Positions 31,122 through 39,135 of a stretch of DNA of 42,923 bases are shown in pieces. Where the stretch lies: NCBI GenBank assembly GCA_965370045.1, contig CBDUSI010000027.1, positions 1-42,923 on the forward strand. The letters are read 5' to 3'. This DNA is from CAZONU01 sp965370045 (GTDB taxonomy: Bacteria > Planctomycetota > SZUA-567 > JAKLDR01). A program made the position numbers and the translations under genes. A model generated the notes under the pieces. That model was not told where the DNA came from. It did not search any database and saw nothing but the letters and a program-made list of their open reading frames with translations. The number at the start of each line of letters is the position of its first letter. The stretch's first letter is position 1.

Positions 31122-31679
31122 ATGGGATACCTGGAAATCGCGCTGCTCTCGGTGGCCCTGGCCGCCGACGCCTTCTCGGTGGCCGCCGCGGCCGCGCCGT
31201 CGGCCTGCCGCAAGTGGGGCGCGCTGCGCATGAGCGCCGCCTTTGGGCTCTTCCAGGCGCTGATGCCGCTCGGCGGCGCGCTGGCCGGTGCCTTTCTATT
31301 GCGCTACGTGGCCGACTACGACCACTGGGTGGCCTTCGGCCTGCTGGAGCTGGTCGGCCTCAAGATGATCGTCGACGCCCTCTGGCCCCGGAAGATAGCC
31401 ACGGAGAGAGGCGCCTCCCGGCCGGACCCCTCGGCCGGCTGGAGCCTGCTGGCCCTGGCGGTGGCCACCAGCATCGACGCCTTCGGCGCGGGCATCAGCA
31501 TGGGGACCGCCAAGGCCAATCTATGGGTCGCCTGCCCGACCATCGGCGTGGTCTGCGCGGCGCTGACCTATCTCGGCGCGAAAATCGGCGTCACCGCCGG
31601 GAAGCGCTTCGGCCGGAAGGCGGAGATCGCCGGCGGCGTAGTCCTGATCGCCCTGGGCGTCAGGATGCTGTGGATCTGA
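31122..31679 (+). CDS. mntP: MntP-family manganese exporter
   Basis: A 185-residue inner-membrane protein with six helices in two inverted-repeat halves. Each half carries the family Asp motif: ALAADAFSVAAA near the start and AVATSIDAFGAGISMG after the mid loop. MntP exports Mn2+ and protects against manganese excess. The middle loop (about 90-105) is short and Arg/Pro-rich. The ATG at 31122 has no Shine-Dalgarno sequence; TACAAT at 31108-31113 would start transcription within 2 bases of it, so the mRNA may be leaderless. I see no yybP-ykoY manganese riboswitch in the 88 bases to lpxD. Confidence 0.92.
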   Translation: MGYLEIALLSVALAADAFSVAAAAAPSACRKWGALRMSAAFGLFQALMPLGGALAGAFLLRYVADYDHWVAFGLLELVGLKMIVDALWPRKIATERGASRPDPSAGWSLLALAVATSIDAFGAGISMGTAKANLWVACPTIGVVCAALTYLGAKIGVTAGKRFGRKAEIAGGVVLIALGVRMLWI

Positions 31680-31702
31680 GCGCAGAATGGGAACTGCTTC
31701 TC

Positions 31703-31861
31703 ACCACCAAGACACAAAGGCACCAAGTTGGAGTTTCCCTCGCGACCTTGCCCTGTTCTGGAAGCTTTGACTTCCGCCGCGTCCCAACATCCAGGTTCTT
31801 CTTCGTGTCTTGGTGCCTTGGTGGTTAACAATCTGCGTAATCGGTGCAATCTGTGGATTCT
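31703..31861. repeat. palindromic intergenic repeat
   Basis: The left arm (31703-31727) and right arm (31801-31825) are imperfect inverted repeats built from the words ACCACCAAG, GACACAAAG and GCACCAAG, with two words swapped in order. Next to the right arm, 31830-31861 holds ATCTGCGTAATC and AATCTGTGGATT words, related to the arm of the repeat at 19482. Both word sets are common dispersed repeats in environmental genomes, as I recall. It fills the gap between mntP and the convergent oxidoreductase gene; the open frame on its minus strand is not a gene. Confidence 0.7.
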
Positions 31862-31863
31862 TC

Positions 31864-33861
31864 TTAGTCCTCCAGATTCAGCCAGCGGACCTCCTCGGGA
31901 CTCAGCTCCAGATCCAGCGCCAGGAAGCTGGTGCGCGTCTCGCTGAGGAGCCGCGGGCCTATCAGCGGAAACGTCTGGAAATCCTGATTGAGCACCCAGG
32001 CCAGGGCCACGGCGATGGTTGGCACCCCGCGCTTCGCGGCGAGTTCGTTGGCGCGCTCCAGGCGACGGAAGTTGTCGTCGGAGTACCAGCAGCGCACCAG
32101 CTCGGGGTCTGACTTGTCTTCCGGGCTGGCCCGGCCGCTGAAGAAACCGCGGGCCTGGCTGCTCCAGGGCATGAGCGTCATGCCCGTCTTCCGGTGCCAG
32201 TCGCGGATTGCCGGGTCGGACGCCGAGAGGCAGCCGGTCCAGGGCGCGTCGATCATCCGCGCCAGGCTGAGGTTGTTGCTTACCGCCGCGAAGCCGACCA
32301 GCCCCTTTCTCTTCGCGTAATCGTTGGCCTCGTCGACCCGCGCCGTCGTCCAGTTGGACGCGCCCAGCGCGCGGATGCGCCCGGCCTTCACTTCGTCGTT
32401 GAGGGCGTCCATGAACTCCCCGACGGGCACCTCGGGGTTGTCGCGGTGCAGCATGTAGATGTCCACGTAGCCGACGCCCAGGTTCCCCAGGCTTTCCTCG
32501 AACTGCCGTTTGAAACCCTCCGGCGAGCAGTGCGGGGTGTGCGCGCCCTTATCCAGAATCACGACGTCATCGCGCACCCCGCGATTGCGGACCCACCCGC
32601 CCAACACTTTTTCCATCGCGCCGCTGCCGTAGACGTAAGCGGTGTCGAAGGCGTTGCCGCCGCGTTCAAAAAAATCGTCGAACATGGCCGCGGCGTGGGG
32701 CACGGCCCGCTGGTTGTCGACGCCCATCACCAGGCGCGAGACCTTCTTCTCGACGCCGGGAAGCTCGCCGTACTTCATGTTGTTCCCCGCGCGCGCCCCC
32801 AGCCCGCGGCCGGTCACCGTGCGCGTCGCGCCCGCTGGCGTCTCCGACTCGTAAACCAGGCCGATACCCGCGCGCCAGGCGTCGAGGACCTTCATGTTCC
32901 CCAGCGAGTCCTCCCAGCTCATGGCCGGACCCGGTGCCTGGCGGTGCTCGATGTTCGCGGCAACCGTGTCGGCCTCGACGGCGTAGAGGTCCGCGGTGCA
33001 GTCGATGGCGATCTCCCGCGGTTCCTTGTCGCCCTTGCCCTGGACGACGATGACCGGCGGGCCCGAGCGCCCCGGCTGCCAGGGCTCCGGGATTTCGATG
33101 AAGCCCTCCGAGCCGAATATCCGCGCGTCGTTACAGAGGCCGACCTCCACCGCGGTAGCGACCTGGGCGACGATGCCCCCCGGGAACTTCAAGACCGCGG
33201 CGGTCCAGGCGTCAACGCCGGTCTGCCCCAGCTGGCCGGCGGCGGCGACCTGGTCGGGCTCGATGAAGTCCTTCCCCGCCGCCGCGCCGGCGACTAAGCG
33301 CGCGAAGGAGACCGGGTAACCGCCCACGTCGAGGATTCCCCCGCCGCCCAGCGCGTCCTTGAAGAGCCGGCCCTCGGGATTGACGCCGGCGTGGAAGCCG
33401 AAGGCCGCCTGGACGACCCGCACCTCGCCGATGACTCCCTCGCGGACCAACTCGATCAGCTTCGCGGTCTGCGGATGGCAGCGGTACATGAAGCCTTCCA
33501 TCAGGAATACGTCCTGCCTAAAGGCCGCCTCCACCGACTGCATGGCCTCGCCGTGATTGACCGCCAGGGGCTTCTCGCAGAGAACGTGCTTGCCGGCCTC
33601 CGCGGCCTTGACCGTCCACTCGGGATGGAAGGGATGCGGCGTGGCTATGTAAACCGCCGCGACGTCCCCGTCGGCGAGCAACTCCTCGTAGCTGCCGTAG
33701 GCGCGCTCGGCGCCGAACTGGGCGGCGAACTTCTCGGCCTTCTCCTTCGAGCGGCTGCCCGCGGCCAGCAGTTTGCCCGTTTTGGATTCTGCCAGGCCCG
33801 TCGCGAACTTGCCGGCGATGCGCCCGCAGCCGATGATTCCCCAGGAAAGCTCTTCCGTCAT
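31864..33861 (-). CDS. Gfo/Idh/MocA oxidoreductase fused to aldo/keto reductase
   Basis: A 665-residue two-enzyme fusion. Residues 1-345 are a complete Gfo/Idh/MocA NAD(P)-dependent sugar dehydrogenase: nucleotide site GCGRIAG (11-17), EKPLA with Lys97, and the C-terminal GGGGILDVGGYPV segment. Residues about 362-665 are a complete aldo/keto reductase with the tetrad Asp406, Tyr411, Lys438 and His472 (FDTAYVYG, LDKGAH, MLHRDNP) and a late QDFQTFPLIG cofactor segment. Both halves look active, so the protein may carry out two coupled redox steps on one sugar, for example oxidation followed by reduction, with cofactor recycling. That coupling is inference. The gene is divergent from an AraC regulator; its promoter at 33910-33938 overlaps a direct repeat that may be the operator. 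Confidence 0.9.
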   Translation of the reverse strand: MTEELSWGIIGCGRIAGKFATGLAESKTGKLLAAGSRSKEKAEKFAAQFGAERAYGSYEELLADGDVAAVYIATPHPFHPEWTVKAAEAGKHVLCEKPLAVNHGEAMQSVEAAFRQDVFLMEGFMYRCHPQTAKLIELVREGVIGEVRVVQAAFGFHAGVNPEGRLFKDALGGGGILDVGGYPVSFARLVAGAAAGKDFIEPDQVAAAGQLGQTGVDAWTAAVLKFPGGIVAQVATAVEVGLCNDARIFGSEGFIEIPEPWQPGRSGPPVIVVQGKGDKEPREIAIDCTADLYAVEADTVAANIEHRQAPGPAMSWEDSLGNMKVLDAWRAGIGLVYESETPAGATRTVTGRGLGARAGNNMKYGELPGVEKKVSRLVMGVDNQRAVPHAAAMFDDFFERGGNAFDTAYVYGSGAMEKVLGGWVRNRGVRDDVVILDKGAHTPHCSPEGFKRQFEESLGNLGVGYVDIYMLHRDNPEVPVGEFMDALNDEVKAGRIRALGASNWTTARVDEANDYAKRKGLVGFAAVSNNLSLARMIDAPWTGCLSASDPAIRDWHRKTGMTLMPWSSQARGFFSGRASPEDKSDPELVRCWYSDDNFRRLERANELAAKRGVPTIAVALAWVLNQDFQTFPLIGPRLLSETRTSFLALDLELSPEEVRWLNLED

Positions 33862-33909
33862 TGATCGACCCCCAACCAGAATCGCCTATTTGGTCACGCC
33901 TACATAAAG

Positions 33910-33956
33910 ACAATACCCCGAAATACCCTGATAATCAATGCCCGGGATGGTAATAT
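33910..33956. promoter_or_regulatory. overlapping divergent promoters with direct-repeat operator
   Basis: Minus-strand promoter for the oxidoreductase fusion: TTGATT (33938-33933), 17-base spacer, TATTGT (33915-33910). Plus-strand promoter for the AraC gene: CTGATA (33928-33933), 17-base spacer, TAATAT (33951-33956). Two AATACCC copies (33912-33918 and 33922-33928), 10 bases apart, lie in the shared core, which is one helical turn and fits an AraC-type site. Confidence 0.5.
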
Positions 33957-33988
33957 GAATGTCACATTTGGTTGGAGGAGAAAGGCCC

Positions 33989-34846
33989 ATGCGCTCCGCC
34001 GCAAGCAAGCTGCCCGCGCGCTTTTTCCGCAGGGACACAGTCTACCGTTCGATGCGCGGTTCCTCCCGGGAGGGCATCATCGGCTGCGGCTTTCTGCTCA
34101 AGCCCGGCAAAGAGGGCTGGCACCTGGACCACGCCCGCGAGGAGTACAGCGGGGTGCTGGTCCTGCGCGGGACGGGGCGGTACTCCGACGAGGCGGGTCA
34201 CGAAGAGGAGCTCGGCCCGGGCTGCTTTTTTCAGAGACTCCCGGGCCGGCGGCACACCACGGCCCATCGGCCGGACGGCAGTTGGGCGGAGTGCTTCGTG
34301 GCCTTCGGCCGCGGCTTCTGCGACGCGTTGGCCGCGCTGGGCAGCCTGGACCCGGAGCGCCCGGTGCTGCACCCGGGGCTCAGCCGCGCGCTGGTCGAGC
34401 GCTTTGACGACATCGTCCGCGAGCTGGCCGCCGCGCCCCAGAGCGAGCTGCCCCTGATGCTCGCGCGCCTCCACGGGCTGGTGGTGGACATCTACAATCT
34501 TGACCGCCGGGGGGAGCGGCCCGACGCGCACGCCGCCGTCGTGGAGGAGGCCTGCCGACAGCTGGGCCGGAATCTCGCCGCGCGCATCTCAATGCAGAGA
34601 GTCGCCGAAAGGCTGGGCATGGGTTACGAGCGATTCCGCAAGGTCTTCCGCGAGCGGGTGGGCGCCGCCCCCGGCGACTACCGCATCCGCCGGCGGGTCG
34701 AACGCGCCCGCGCAATGCTGGCCGCGGGAGACACCAGCGTCAAGGAAGTAGCCTACGCGCTGGGCTATCCCGACGCTTTCGCCTTCTCGCGGCAGTTCAG
34801 CAAGGTGACCGGCGCGCCGCCCTCGCGCTTCCTGCGCGCGCCGTAG
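33989..34846 (+). CDS. AraC-family transcriptional regulator
   Basis: A 285-residue regulator. The N-terminal cupin domain (about 30-110; WHLDHAREEYSGVLVLRGTG, the ELGPGCFFQRLPG turn and a His-rich RRHTTAHRP) should bind a small effector, probably a sugar. The C-terminal 100 residues hold the two helix-turn-helix units (ISMQRVAERLGMGYERFRKVF; SVKEVAYALGYPDAFAFSRQ) and the final TGAPPSRFL. The ATG at 33989 follows GGAGGAG. It is divergent from the Gfo/Idh-AKR fusion and most likely controls that gene and its own, through the AATACCC repeat between them. Confidence 0.92.
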   Translation: MRSAASKLPARFFRRDTVYRSMRGSSREGIIGCGFLLKPGKEGWHLDHAREEYSGVLVLRGTGRYSDEAGHEEELGPGCFFQRLPGRRHTTAHRPDGSWAECFVAFGRGFCDALAALGSLDPERPVLHPGLSRALVERFDDIVRELAAAPQSELPLMLARLHGLVVDIYNLDRRGERPDAHAAVVEEACRQLGRNLAARISMQRVAERLGMGYERFRKVFRERVGAAPGDYRIRRRVERARAMLAAGDTSVKEVAYALGYPDAFAFSRQFSKVTGAPPSRFLRAP

Positions 34847-34920
34847 GGATCGCCCCGCGTTCTTCCCGGCTTGTCCCGGTTTGCGTGAACCTTTGCCCCG
34901 CCGGACGCGTTCAGACCGGC

Positions 34921-35424
34921 ATGAGGAAGCAGGGGTTCACGACGCATTTCGCCTGGGCCTGCGTGTCCGCCATCTGCCTGGTGGGGGGCTTCGCCTTGGC
35001 ACCGACCCGGAGCTGGCTGATTCCCGACTACGTGCCTCAGAGGCGGCGCCCGCTGTCGATACGGTGGTGCCCGCGCCCTCAGAACCAGCTTGAGATGTGC
35101 TTCATGAGAAAAGACGGCGAAGTGCTGATGAACATCAACGTCGACGCGAAGACCGGCAGGCCTTCATGCCTGACGGTATACGGCGCCGACGGCGCCCCAA
35201 CGATCTGTTCGCCGTTCCACCGCAACGGGGTTCCCAGCGAAGTCATCCTCTTGAAATCCTACGAACTGAAACACAGTTGGGGGTTCCACGACAACGGCGG
35301 CATCCAGTACACCTCCGAGATTTCAGAATCGGGTCCGCGGCATTCTAAAGAAGTCCGGCAGTACTACGACCGGTCGGGCAAGCCGACGGAGAAGCGGACA
35401 TACGTCGGCCACTGCGGATCGTAA
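34921..35424 (+). CDS. hypothetical membrane-anchored or exported protein
   Basis: A 167-residue protein with a hydrophobic N-terminus (FAWACVSAICLVGGFALA, about 8-26) that is either a signal peptide or a membrane anchor. The mature part contains beta segments (EVLMNINVDAKTGRPSCLTV) typical of repeat-type modules that describe text-like YD/MORN edges (QYYDRSGKPTEKRTYVG resembles a MORN/antitoxin YwqK-type unit), but only one or two such units are seen. Six cysteines are present. There is no clear Shine-Dalgarno sequence at the ATG at 34921, and no promoter was found, so the start is uncertain. It converges on the next gene, with 39 bases between the stops. Confidence 0.65.
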   Translation: MRKQGFTTHFAWACVSAICLVGGFALAPTRSWLIPDYVPQRRRPLSIRWCPRPQNQLEMCFMRKDGEVLMNINVDAKTGRPSCLTVYGADGAPTICSPFHRNGVPSEVILLKSYELKHSWGFHDNGGIQYTSEISESGPRHSKEVRQYYDRSGKPTEKRTYVGHCGS

Positions 35425-35463
35425 TCAGGGCCTTCGCAGGTCGAGAACCTCGGAGTACAGAGC

Positions 35464-36843
35464 CTACTTCTGCCTGAGGGCGTAGTTCTTCCAGAAGAGT
35501 TCCAGCTGCGCGATCTTGACGGCGTAGGCCTTTTCCAGGGCCTCGGCCTGGTCCTGGCGGCTCTTCACCGCTTTGAGGAACTTCTGGTACTTGGGGGCGC
35601 CGCCGTATATCAGGGCATTGGTCACCGCCCAGGACTGCTGGTAGTCCAGGGCCTTCATGTCCGTGAGGGTCTTGCCCATGAGGGTTTCCAGCGGCACGGT
35701 CTTGCGGGCGCGAATGAACTTCTTGACCACCTGCTTCCAGTCCCCGCGGGTGTCGAGGTCCTTGGGGTCGTAGCTGAAGTTCCAGACCCCCGGCTTGCCC
35801 AGCTCCAGGCTCTCGCAGAAGCTGCCGAAACCCTCGTTGATCCAGCCGGGCATGCGCCCCTTGTAACCCCACATGTGGTTGACCAGCACGTGCCCGTAGC
35901 CGTTGATGATGAAGTTCATGTAGTCCTTGCCGGTGCGCTCGCGGACGCAGAGGGTGTAGCCGCTGCCCCCGTAAATAGTCATGCCGTCGCTCTGGGCCAG
36001 GCGCAGGCGCTGCTGGGGCTTGAGGCCCGCGTAGGGCCCGAACCAGCTGACCAGCTTCACTAAGGTGTCCACGCGGCCGACGCAGACCACGCGCATGCTC
36101 TTCGGCCGGGTGAACTCGAATTCGTTGTTCTTGAAAAGGACGCGCAGCTTGAGCAGCAAGCCCTCGCAGTGCACGGCGAGCTTGGCGGCATCCTTGGGGG
36201 ACAGGTCGGTGTCCAGGGCGATGTGCCGGGTCTCGCCGTGAAAGAGCTTGCCGCCGACGGACTTGTCGGCCCGGGGCCACTCGGCGACCCGGGCGGCCAG
36301 CTCCTTGCGGAGCCCCTCGATCTCCGCCTTGGTGGCCGCGTCATGGCAGGTGGGGCACTCCAGCCAGCCGACGCCCCGGCAGCAGGCCGGGACCGTTTTC
36401 ATGGCCGTGGAGATGATGAAGTCAGTGGGCCGGTGCCGCGGACAGGCCAGCAGCCCCCGGCCGCCGCACTGGCGGCACTTCTTGCGGGGCTTGGGCGTCT
36501 TTACAGGGTCGGGCTTCTTCTTGACGTCGGGCGGGACGGGCGGCGGCGGGACCGGCTTGAGCGGGACCTTGACCACTTTCTCCTTGTTGGCGGCGGCGGC
36601 CTCGATGATGGCCACCAGCACCTTGTCGCTGAACTTCTTCTCCTTGAGCTTTTTGATGTTCTCGACGCTGGCCTGGAAGTCGATGCCCTGGGTCTTGACC
36701 ATCTTGATGAGGACCTCGTCGCCGCAGCCGGTGTCGCGCAGCTTGACCAGCCCGTCGACGGAGAGGGCCCGCGCCGAATCCGAGGAGGCCCCCCACAACC
36801 CCGCTGCCAGGGCCAGCAGGACAAGCAGTCTGACGGCTCTCAC
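35464..36843 (-). CDS. exported protein with DnaJ-like cysteine motif and degenerate gluzincin domain
   Basis: A 459-residue secreted protein (signal peptide cleaved after ARA, about residue 26). Residues 28-80 hold two copies of a short helical unit (LVKLRDTGCGDEVLIKMV; IKKLKEKKFSDKVLVAII). A Pro/Lys linker leads to a DnaJ-type metal motif (CRQCGGRG, Cys123/126, with CPTC at 163/166). The C-terminal domain has the layout of a gluzincin metallopeptidase, but the HExxH helix reads NGYGH (314-318): the first His and catalytic Glu are lost, while His318 and the downstream Glu337 (PGWINEG) remain. It is therefore probably not a protease and may be a binding protein. The GTG start follows GGGAGGT; TATAAT lies at 36900-36905. 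Confidence 0.75.
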   Translation of the reverse strand: MRAVRLLVLLALAAGLWGASSDSARALSVDGLVKLRDTGCGDEVLIKMVKTQGIDFQASVENIKKLKEKKFSDKVLVAIIEAAAANKEKVVKVPLKPVPPPPVPPDVKKKPDPVKTPKPRKKCRQCGGRGLLACPRHRPTDFIISTAMKTVPACCRGVGWLECPTCHDAATKAEIEGLRKELAARVAEWPRADKSVGGKLFHGETRHIALDTDLSPKDAAKLAVHCEGLLLKLRVLFKNNEFEFTRPKSMRVVCVGRVDTLVKLVSWFGPYAGLKPQQRLRLAQSDGMTIYGGSGYTLCVRERTGKDYMNFIINGYGHVLVNHMWGYKGRMPGWINEGFGSFCESLELGKPGVWNFSYDPKDLDTRGDWKQVVKKFIRARKTVPLETLMGKTLTDMKALDYQQSWAVTNALIYGGAPKYQKFLKAVKSRQDQAEALEKAYAVKIAQLELFWKNYALRQK

Positions 36844-36899
36844 TGCGATGGACCTCCCTTCGGCGCCCCCAATAGAGGGACGCGCTAACCGGCACCTCT

Positions 36900-36905
36900 A
36901 TTATA
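36900..36905 (-). promoter_or_regulatory. -10 box of the degenerate-peptidase gene
   Basis: Perfect TATAAT on the minus strand in the context GGCTATAATAGAGG, with no clear -35 box, 57 bases ahead of the GTG start. The context resembles the TATAATATAGG boxes at 15477 and 39564. Confidence 0.5.
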
Positions 36906-36969
36906 GCCGTAGCCGGAGACGGCCGCCACCGGCCCGCGAAAACCGGGCTTTCGGGGCAGCCCCCGTCCA

Positions 36970-38262
36970 CTAAGTCAGCTTATACCAGCGCTTGGGGTTC
37001 TCATTGAAGAGCAGGCGGGCAACATCGACCGCGTCCTTTTCGACCATCCGTCCGCGCTCGATCTTCCCGGCCAGCACGGCGGCCGCGTCCGCGCGGGCCA
37101 GCTCCAGGTGGCCGTAGACCTCCTCGACCACTACATAGTCGCCGCCGAAGGCGAAGATCTTGTTGACCGGCACCGCGTCCAGCCACTCGTCGAGCGCCCG
37201 GCGCGAGACCGCCGGGCCCATGATGTGCATCCAGCACATGTTCAGCGTCACGTTGGGGAAGTACTTGCCCAGCACGGTCATGTCGTCCACGTAGGGGAAG
37301 GAGCCGTGGAAGAGGTCGAAGCGCGCCTCGGGGTAACTGGCCAGCAGCGGCCACAGGTGCGTGGCCCGCGCGTTGCGGATGTCGTTGCGGATGCCCGCCT
37401 GGTAGCCGGTGTGAATCACGACGGGCAGGTCGGAATCTATGCAGGCCTCGACTTCGCGGCGCAGCAGGTAATCCTCCAGCGCCTTCTGTTCCGCGGCGGA
37501 AACGCCGGTGGTGACGTTGGCCCGCAGCTTGACGAAGACCCGGTCGGCGTCGCCGGCGGAAACGTCGTCGATCACCAGGCTGCGGCGGTAGGCCATGCCG
37601 ATCTTGAGGCCGACAGCACCCCGTTTCTTCTGATCGGCAACGTAGGCGCCCAGAGCGTCGACGTAGTCGGCCAGGGCGTGGATGTTCCGGCCGGTCTCGG
37701 CCTCCAGGCGCCTGATGCCCGAGGTGAAATCGGGGCACTTATCGTCGTGCATGTTCACCCGGTCGCGGCAGAGATAGACGAAAAAGGGCTGGTCGCCCTC
37801 GATCACGCACTCCTTGCACTGAATGGCCGTCTCGATGCCCGAGAGCTCCCGCATGACCCGCTCATACAGCCCGGGCGTGTTGCCCTCCTGGAGTTTGGCG
37901 CTGACCGCCTCCACGGTGGAGTCGTTGAGATCCTCGAAGCCCAGGACGTCGCGGATGTAGCAGAGCGCCGGGAAGGCGTAGGAGCCGTGCCTGACGGCCT
38001 CGAAGTACGGTTTGAAAAGCTCCCAGCGGGGCATGATCGGCTTGGATGTATCGTAAAGCTCGTGCTTCTCCCACTCGGTGTCGTTCAGCGCCAGCCCCGC
38101 GCCTTCGATATCCGCGCGGGTGTAGTGTTTGAACAGCGTACTGAAGTCCACTTTTTCAGCGACGCGCTCCGCCTCCGTGGGCAGGTGTTCGTGGCAGTCG
38201 ACGACGGGTATCTTCTTGATTTCGCCGAAGAGCTCGGCGGCCAGTCCGGTCAGTTTGATCAT
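36970..38262 (-). CDS. amidohydrolase-superfamily protein
   Basis: A 430-residue TIM-barrel metal hydrolase of the Amidohydro_2 / uronate-isomerase-like group. Metal ligands are seen in DCHEH (His24, His26), VVIHTGYQAG (His), FDLFHGSFP (His) and the late FAFGGDYV Asp; the conserved Lys of the barrel may be in AVGLKIGMAY. Similar proteins are frequent in planctomycetes near sugar-handling genes. The substrate is unknown: a uronate or lactone is plausible, as the fold is closest to glucuronate isomerase, but this is inference. The ATG at 38262 follows AAGGAG at 8 bases. It is divergent from the ThuA gene across 137 bases that contain TTGACA at 38341. Confidence 0.83.
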   Translation of the reverse strand: MIKLTGLAAELFGEIKKIPVVDCHEHLPTEAERVAEKVDFSTLFKHYTRADIEGAGLALNDTEWEKHELYDTSKPIMPRWELFKPYFEAVRHGSYAFPALCYIRDVLGFEDLNDSTVEAVSAKLQEGNTPGLYERVMRELSGIETAIQCKECVIEGDQPFFVYLCRDRVNMHDDKCPDFTSGIRRLEAETGRNIHALADYVDALGAYVADQKKRGAVGLKIGMAYRRSLVIDDVSAGDADRVFVKLRANVTTGVSAAEQKALEDYLLRREVEACIDSDLPVVIHTGYQAGIRNDIRNARATHLWPLLASYPEARFDLFHGSFPYVDDMTVLGKYFPNVTLNMCWMHIMGPAVSRRALDEWLDAVPVNKIFAFGGDYVVVEEVYGHLELARADAAAVLAGKIERGRMVEKDAVDVARLLFNENPKRWYKLT

Positions 38263-38340
38263 ATTCCCGACTCCTTCAAGACGTGCCGGGAGAAAGTCTA
38301 CCCGGCCCCCGGCGGGGCGCAAGCGGACGCCGACCTGCGA

Positions 38341-38369
38341 TTGACATCGCTCCGTCCGCGCGGTAGTGG
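38341..38369 (+). promoter_or_regulatory. possible promoter of the ThuA-like gene
   Basis: Perfect TTGACA (38341-38346), but the -10 box at 17 bases is poor (TAGTGG). The region upstream to 38262 shows no operator I can name. Confidence 0.35.
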
Positions 38370-38399
38370 TAGGCCGGGTCGCGAGAGGGGAGAAGCCAA

Positions 38400-39074
38400 A
38401 TGGCCGAGGGCAAGGCACTGGTCGTCTGGGGCGGCTGGATGGGCCACGAACCCGACCAGGTCGCCGGGGTCCTCGCCGGGGCGCTGCGCGAGAACGGCTT
38501 CCAGGTCGAAGTCTCCGGGGCGCTGGACGCCTTTCTCGACGCCGAGAAGCTCAAGGGGCTCGACCTCATCGTGCCGCTCTGGACCATGGGCGAAATCAAG
38601 AAGGAGCAGCGCGCGCCGGTCACGGCCGCGGTGGAGTCGGGCGTGGGCCTGGCCGGCTGCCACGGCGGCATGTGCGACGCCTTCCGCCAGGACGTCGCGT
38701 GGCAGTTCATGACCGGCGGCCAGTGGGTGGCCCACCCCGGCGGCCAGGACGTGACCTACGGCGTGAAGCTCACCGACCGCGAGCACGAGATCACCGAGGG
38801 CCTGGATGACTTCGAGGTCACCAGCGAGCAGTATTACGTCCACGTCGACCCGGCCAATCACGTCTTGGCCACCACGCGCTTTCCCACGGTGGACGGTCCC
38901 CACGCGGCCAACGGCCCGGCGGACGTGCCCGTGGCCTGGACGCGGATGTGGGGAAAGGGCCGGGTCTTCTACTCCTCGCTGGGCCACGTGGCCGAGACCG
39001 CCCGCCAGGCGGAGGTGCTGCGCCTGCAGACCCGGGGAATGCTCTGGGCCGCGCGGAAGCTGGGCTGCGCTTGA
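38400..39074 (+). CDS. ThuA domain protein
   Basis: A 224-residue cytoplasmic protein of the ThuA family, a class I glutamine-amidotransferase-like flavodoxin fold named after a Sinorhizobium trehalose-utilisation gene. Family segments are LVVWGGWMGHEP at the start, DLIVPLWTMGEI, VGLAGCHGGMCDAF (the CHGG turn with the conserved Cys/His), FMTGGQWVAHPGG, HEITEGLDDFEVTSEQYYVH and the C-terminal VFYSSLGHVAET. In related lineages ThuA domains sit beside sugar dehydrogenases and amidohydrolases, as here. The reaction is unknown. The ATG follows GAGGGGAGAAG. Confidence 0.9.
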   Translation: MAEGKALVVWGGWMGHEPDQVAGVLAGALRENGFQVEVSGALDAFLDAEKLKGLDLIVPLWTMGEIKKEQRAPVTAAVESGVGLAGCHGGMCDAFRQDVAWQFMTGGQWVAHPGGQDVTYGVKLTDREHEITEGLDDFEVTSEQYYVHVDPANHVLATTRFPTVDGPHAANGPADVPVAWTRMWGKGRVFYSSLGHVAETARQAEVLRLQTRGMLWAARKLGCA

Positions 39075-39099
39075 CCGGCCCGACTCCGCCAAATATCAT
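39071..39099 (+). promoter_or_regulatory. sigma-70 promoter of the OsmC-like gene
   Basis: TTGACC (39071-39076), a 17-base spacer and TATCAT (39094-39099). It overlaps the end of the ThuA gene and allows separate expression. Confidence 0.6.
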
Positions 39100-39135
39100 C
39101 ATCACTGAGCGAAAGCAATCGGAGAGGAGGTTCTC

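Noticed and set aside
31568..31849. A 93-codon minus-strand open frame in the mntP downstream region
   Set aside because: Its sequence (LTTKAPRHEEE, LVPLCLGGE) is the translation of a dispersed palindromic repeat, a common false gene.
33862..33988. Palindromic operator between the AraC and fusion genes
   Set aside because: TTTGGTCAC and GTCACATTTGG look similar but do not pair as an inverted repeat; only the AATACCC direct repeat holds up.
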